From positions 1 to 5,987 of the forward strand of contig JAKBAG010000182.1 of assembly GCA_021809235.1 (NCBI GenBank): a stretch of 5,987 nucleotides of DNA. Direction: 5' to 3'. The position numbers and the translations under genes were made by a program. Below are positions 4,614 through 5,987 of this stretch, piece after piece; position 1 is the first letter of the stretch; every line of letters begins with the position of its first letter. This DNA is from Acidobacteriota bacterium. GTDB taxonomy: Bacteria; Acidobacteriota; Terriglobia; Terriglobales; Acidobacteriaceae. Under the pieces are notes generated by a model that saw only the letters and a program-made list of their open reading frames with translations, was not told where the DNA came from and did no database searches.

Positions 4614-5987
4614 ATGCGAAAACTGGTTCTGAGACTGCTGCTGACACTGCTGATGGGATGGGCCGGGTTGGCCCTGTCGCTGCCTGGCCGCGCACAGGAT
4701 ACGCGGAACGTCACCAAGCCGTACCTGCCGCCCAGTTGCGCGATACTCCACGCGCTTCTCCACGCCGATGCCGGACGTCTCTCCGCGTCTGACGAGCAGA
4801 AGTTGGATACCGTGCGGATTCAGCAGGCAATCGATCATTGCGCCCCCGGCCACGCCGTGGAGTTGCAGGCCGACGGCAACCGTCAGGTCTTCCTCAGCGG
4901 TCCACTGCAACTGCGCTCCGGAGTCCTGTTGCGGGTCGATGCCCATACCGTGCTTGCCGGTTCCCGCGATCCGCGCGTCTATGATCTGTCGCCGGGCAGC
5001 TGCGGCGTCGTCAATCAGAAAGGTCATGGATGCCAGCCGCTGATTCTCGCCGACCACGCCGTCAACAGCGGAGTGGTCGGTGAAGGCGCCATCGATGGCC
5101 GCGGCGGAGCCACGTTGCTCGGGCAGCAGCAGACCTGGTGGGATCTGGCGCATGAAGCCAAGTTGCGCGACCTGAACCAGAGCGTGCCCTGGATGATGAC
5201 CCTTCGCCACGCCGATAACTTCATGCTCTACGGCATCACGCTGCGCAACTCGCCCGGCTTTCATGTCGCCGTCTACAACACCAACGGATTCACAGCCTGG
5301 GGCGTCACCATCCTCACGCCAAAGACCGCGCGGAATACCGATGGCATCGATCCGATCTCCTCGCAGAACGTCACCATCACGCACTGTTGGATTCATGCCG
5401 GCGACGACGATGTTGCCGTCAAGGCAAATGGCAGTGGACCGATGGAGCATATCTCGATTCTGGACAATCACTTTTTTGCCGGCCATGGCATGTCGATCGG
5501 AAGCGAAACCAACGGCGGAGTCCGCCACATGCTGGTGCGCAACCTTACCATCGATGGAGCCGATAATGGCATCCGCATTAAGTCAGACAGCAGTCGTGGC
5601 GGAGAAGTGAATGACATTCGCTATCAGAATGTATGCATGCGCCAAGTGGCGCATCCGCTGGTCTTCAGTCCCATGTACACCACGCGCACTGGCAATCTTC
5701 TTCCGTGGTATCACGACATCCGACTCACAGACATCAGCATTGAAGGCGGTGGCCGATTTACCTTCGATGGCCTCGATGCGCAGCATCCGCTGGAACTCAC
5801 TCTGGACAACGTGAATCTGCTGGATCCGCAGCACAGCCGCCTGGAGAGCCATCATGCGCGCATCGTTCTCGGGCCGCGCGTCGGCAATCTCACCCTCACA
5901 GGCGACGATGTTTCCACCTCGCAGATGAACGGAACAACCGCCGCGCATGTGCTCGATTGCAGTGGGCGATTCCCGCCGCTGCCCGCG
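4614..5987 (+). CDS. Exported GH28-family glycoside hydrolase, 3' end beyond the window
   Basis: The frame is open from ATG 4614 to the last base, giving 458 residues with no stop. The C-terminus is therefore missing, probably by only a little. Residues 1-27 (MRKLVLRLLLTLLMG..., ending GRA before QD) form a signal peptide with probable cleavage after Ala27. GH28 signatures are complete: NTD (241-243, NTDGIDP), GDD (263-265, GDDDVAVKA), GHG (290-292, GHGMSIGSE) and RIK (321-323, GIRIKSDSSRGG). The protein should therefore be catalytically competent. The N-terminal GAxGDG box normal for GH28 is replaced by a divergent stretch (about 41-75). Cys130 and Cys140 (SCGVVNQKGHGC) may form a disulfide. 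It shares the catalytic blocks with the minus-strand GH28 but differs in most surrounding sequence, so the two are not a recent duplication and probably differ in mode of action or substrate. It runs divergently from that gene across a shared control region. Confidence 0.9.
   Translation, partial: MRKLVLRLLLTLLMGWAGLALSLPGRAQDTRNVTKPYLPPSCAILHALLHADAGRLSASDEQKLDTVRIQQAIDHCAPGHAVELQADGNRQVFLSGPLQLRSGVLLRVDAHTVLAGSRDPRVYDLSPGSCGVVNQKGHGCQPLILADHAVNSGVVGEGAIDGRGGATLLGQQQTWWDLAHEAKLRDLNQSVPWMMTLRHADNFMLYGITLRNSPGFHVAVYNTNGFTAWGVTILTPKTARNTDGIDPISSQNVTITHCWIHAGDDDVAVKANGSGPMEHISILDNHFFAGHGMSIGSETNGGVRHMLVRNLTIDGADNGIRIKSDSSRGGEVNDIRYQNVCMRQVAHPLVFSPMYTTRTGNLLPWYHDIRLTDISIEGGGRFTFDGLDAQHPLELTLDNVNLLDPQHSRLESHHARIVLGPRVGNLTLTGDDVSTSQMNGTTAAHVLDCSGRFPPLPA

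Noticed and set aside
4368..5528. 386-codon minus-strand open frame opposite the second GH28 gene
   Set aside because: It is an antisense shadow that includes the intergenic promoter region. The plus strand has the ribosome site, signal peptide and GH28 motifs.
1..5987. CRISPR arrays, tRNA or rRNA genes, insertion sequences, phage or defence genes
   Set aside because: No regularly spaced repeats, no tRNA-like cloverleaf, no transposase or terminal inverted repeats, and no toxin/antitoxin or nuclease-like protein was seen on either strand.

Overview
The window looks like part of a pectin / galacturonate utilisation locus from a free-living Gram-negative heterotroph. GC is moderately high (near 60% by eye), except for one AT-richer intergenic region. 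The gene content and protein style (tagaturonate epimerase, a GntK-type kinase and secreted GH28 enzymes together) suggest a soil Acidobacteriota of the Terriglobia type. That placement is inference from remembered family patterns; no ribosomal or other marker gene is present.

Positions 1-2920 hold a tightly packed plus-strand operon that enters from the left. It contains the last 119 codons of an uncharacterised protein, possibly LarA/DUF2088-like. It continues with a tagaturonate epimerase (uxaE), a gluconokinase (gntK) and a short-chain dehydrogenase/reductase. The first junction has a 1-base gap and the next two have 4-base ATGA overlaps, so translation is probably coupled throughout. No promoter for this operon lies in the window. 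A strong hairpin with T-tracts on both strands (2942-2976) ends the operon and also the convergent gene that follows.

Positions 2999-4291 (minus strand) encode a complete exported GH28 polygalacturonase. From 4614 to the right edge (plus strand) runs a second, divergent exported GH28 protein that is cut by the window end before its stop codon. The 322 bases between their starts carry a candidate promoter for each gene, a TGGTnnnACCA-type palindrome resembling operators of the FadR branch of GntR regulators, and repeated AT-rich words.

Proposed logic: the two exported GH28 enzymes release galacturonate from pectin outside the cytoplasm. After uptake and isomerisation (genes not seen here), UxaE converts D-tagaturonate to D-fructuronate. 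The SDR could then reduce fructuronate to mannonate, or act on a related keto-sugar acid, while GntK would feed gluconate into the pentose phosphate or Entner-Doudoroff routes. As I remember it, Thermotoga maritima has a locus of similar content (TM0437-TM0443). The clearest unknowns are the truncated upstream protein, the SDR substrate and the regulator of the GH28 intergenic region.
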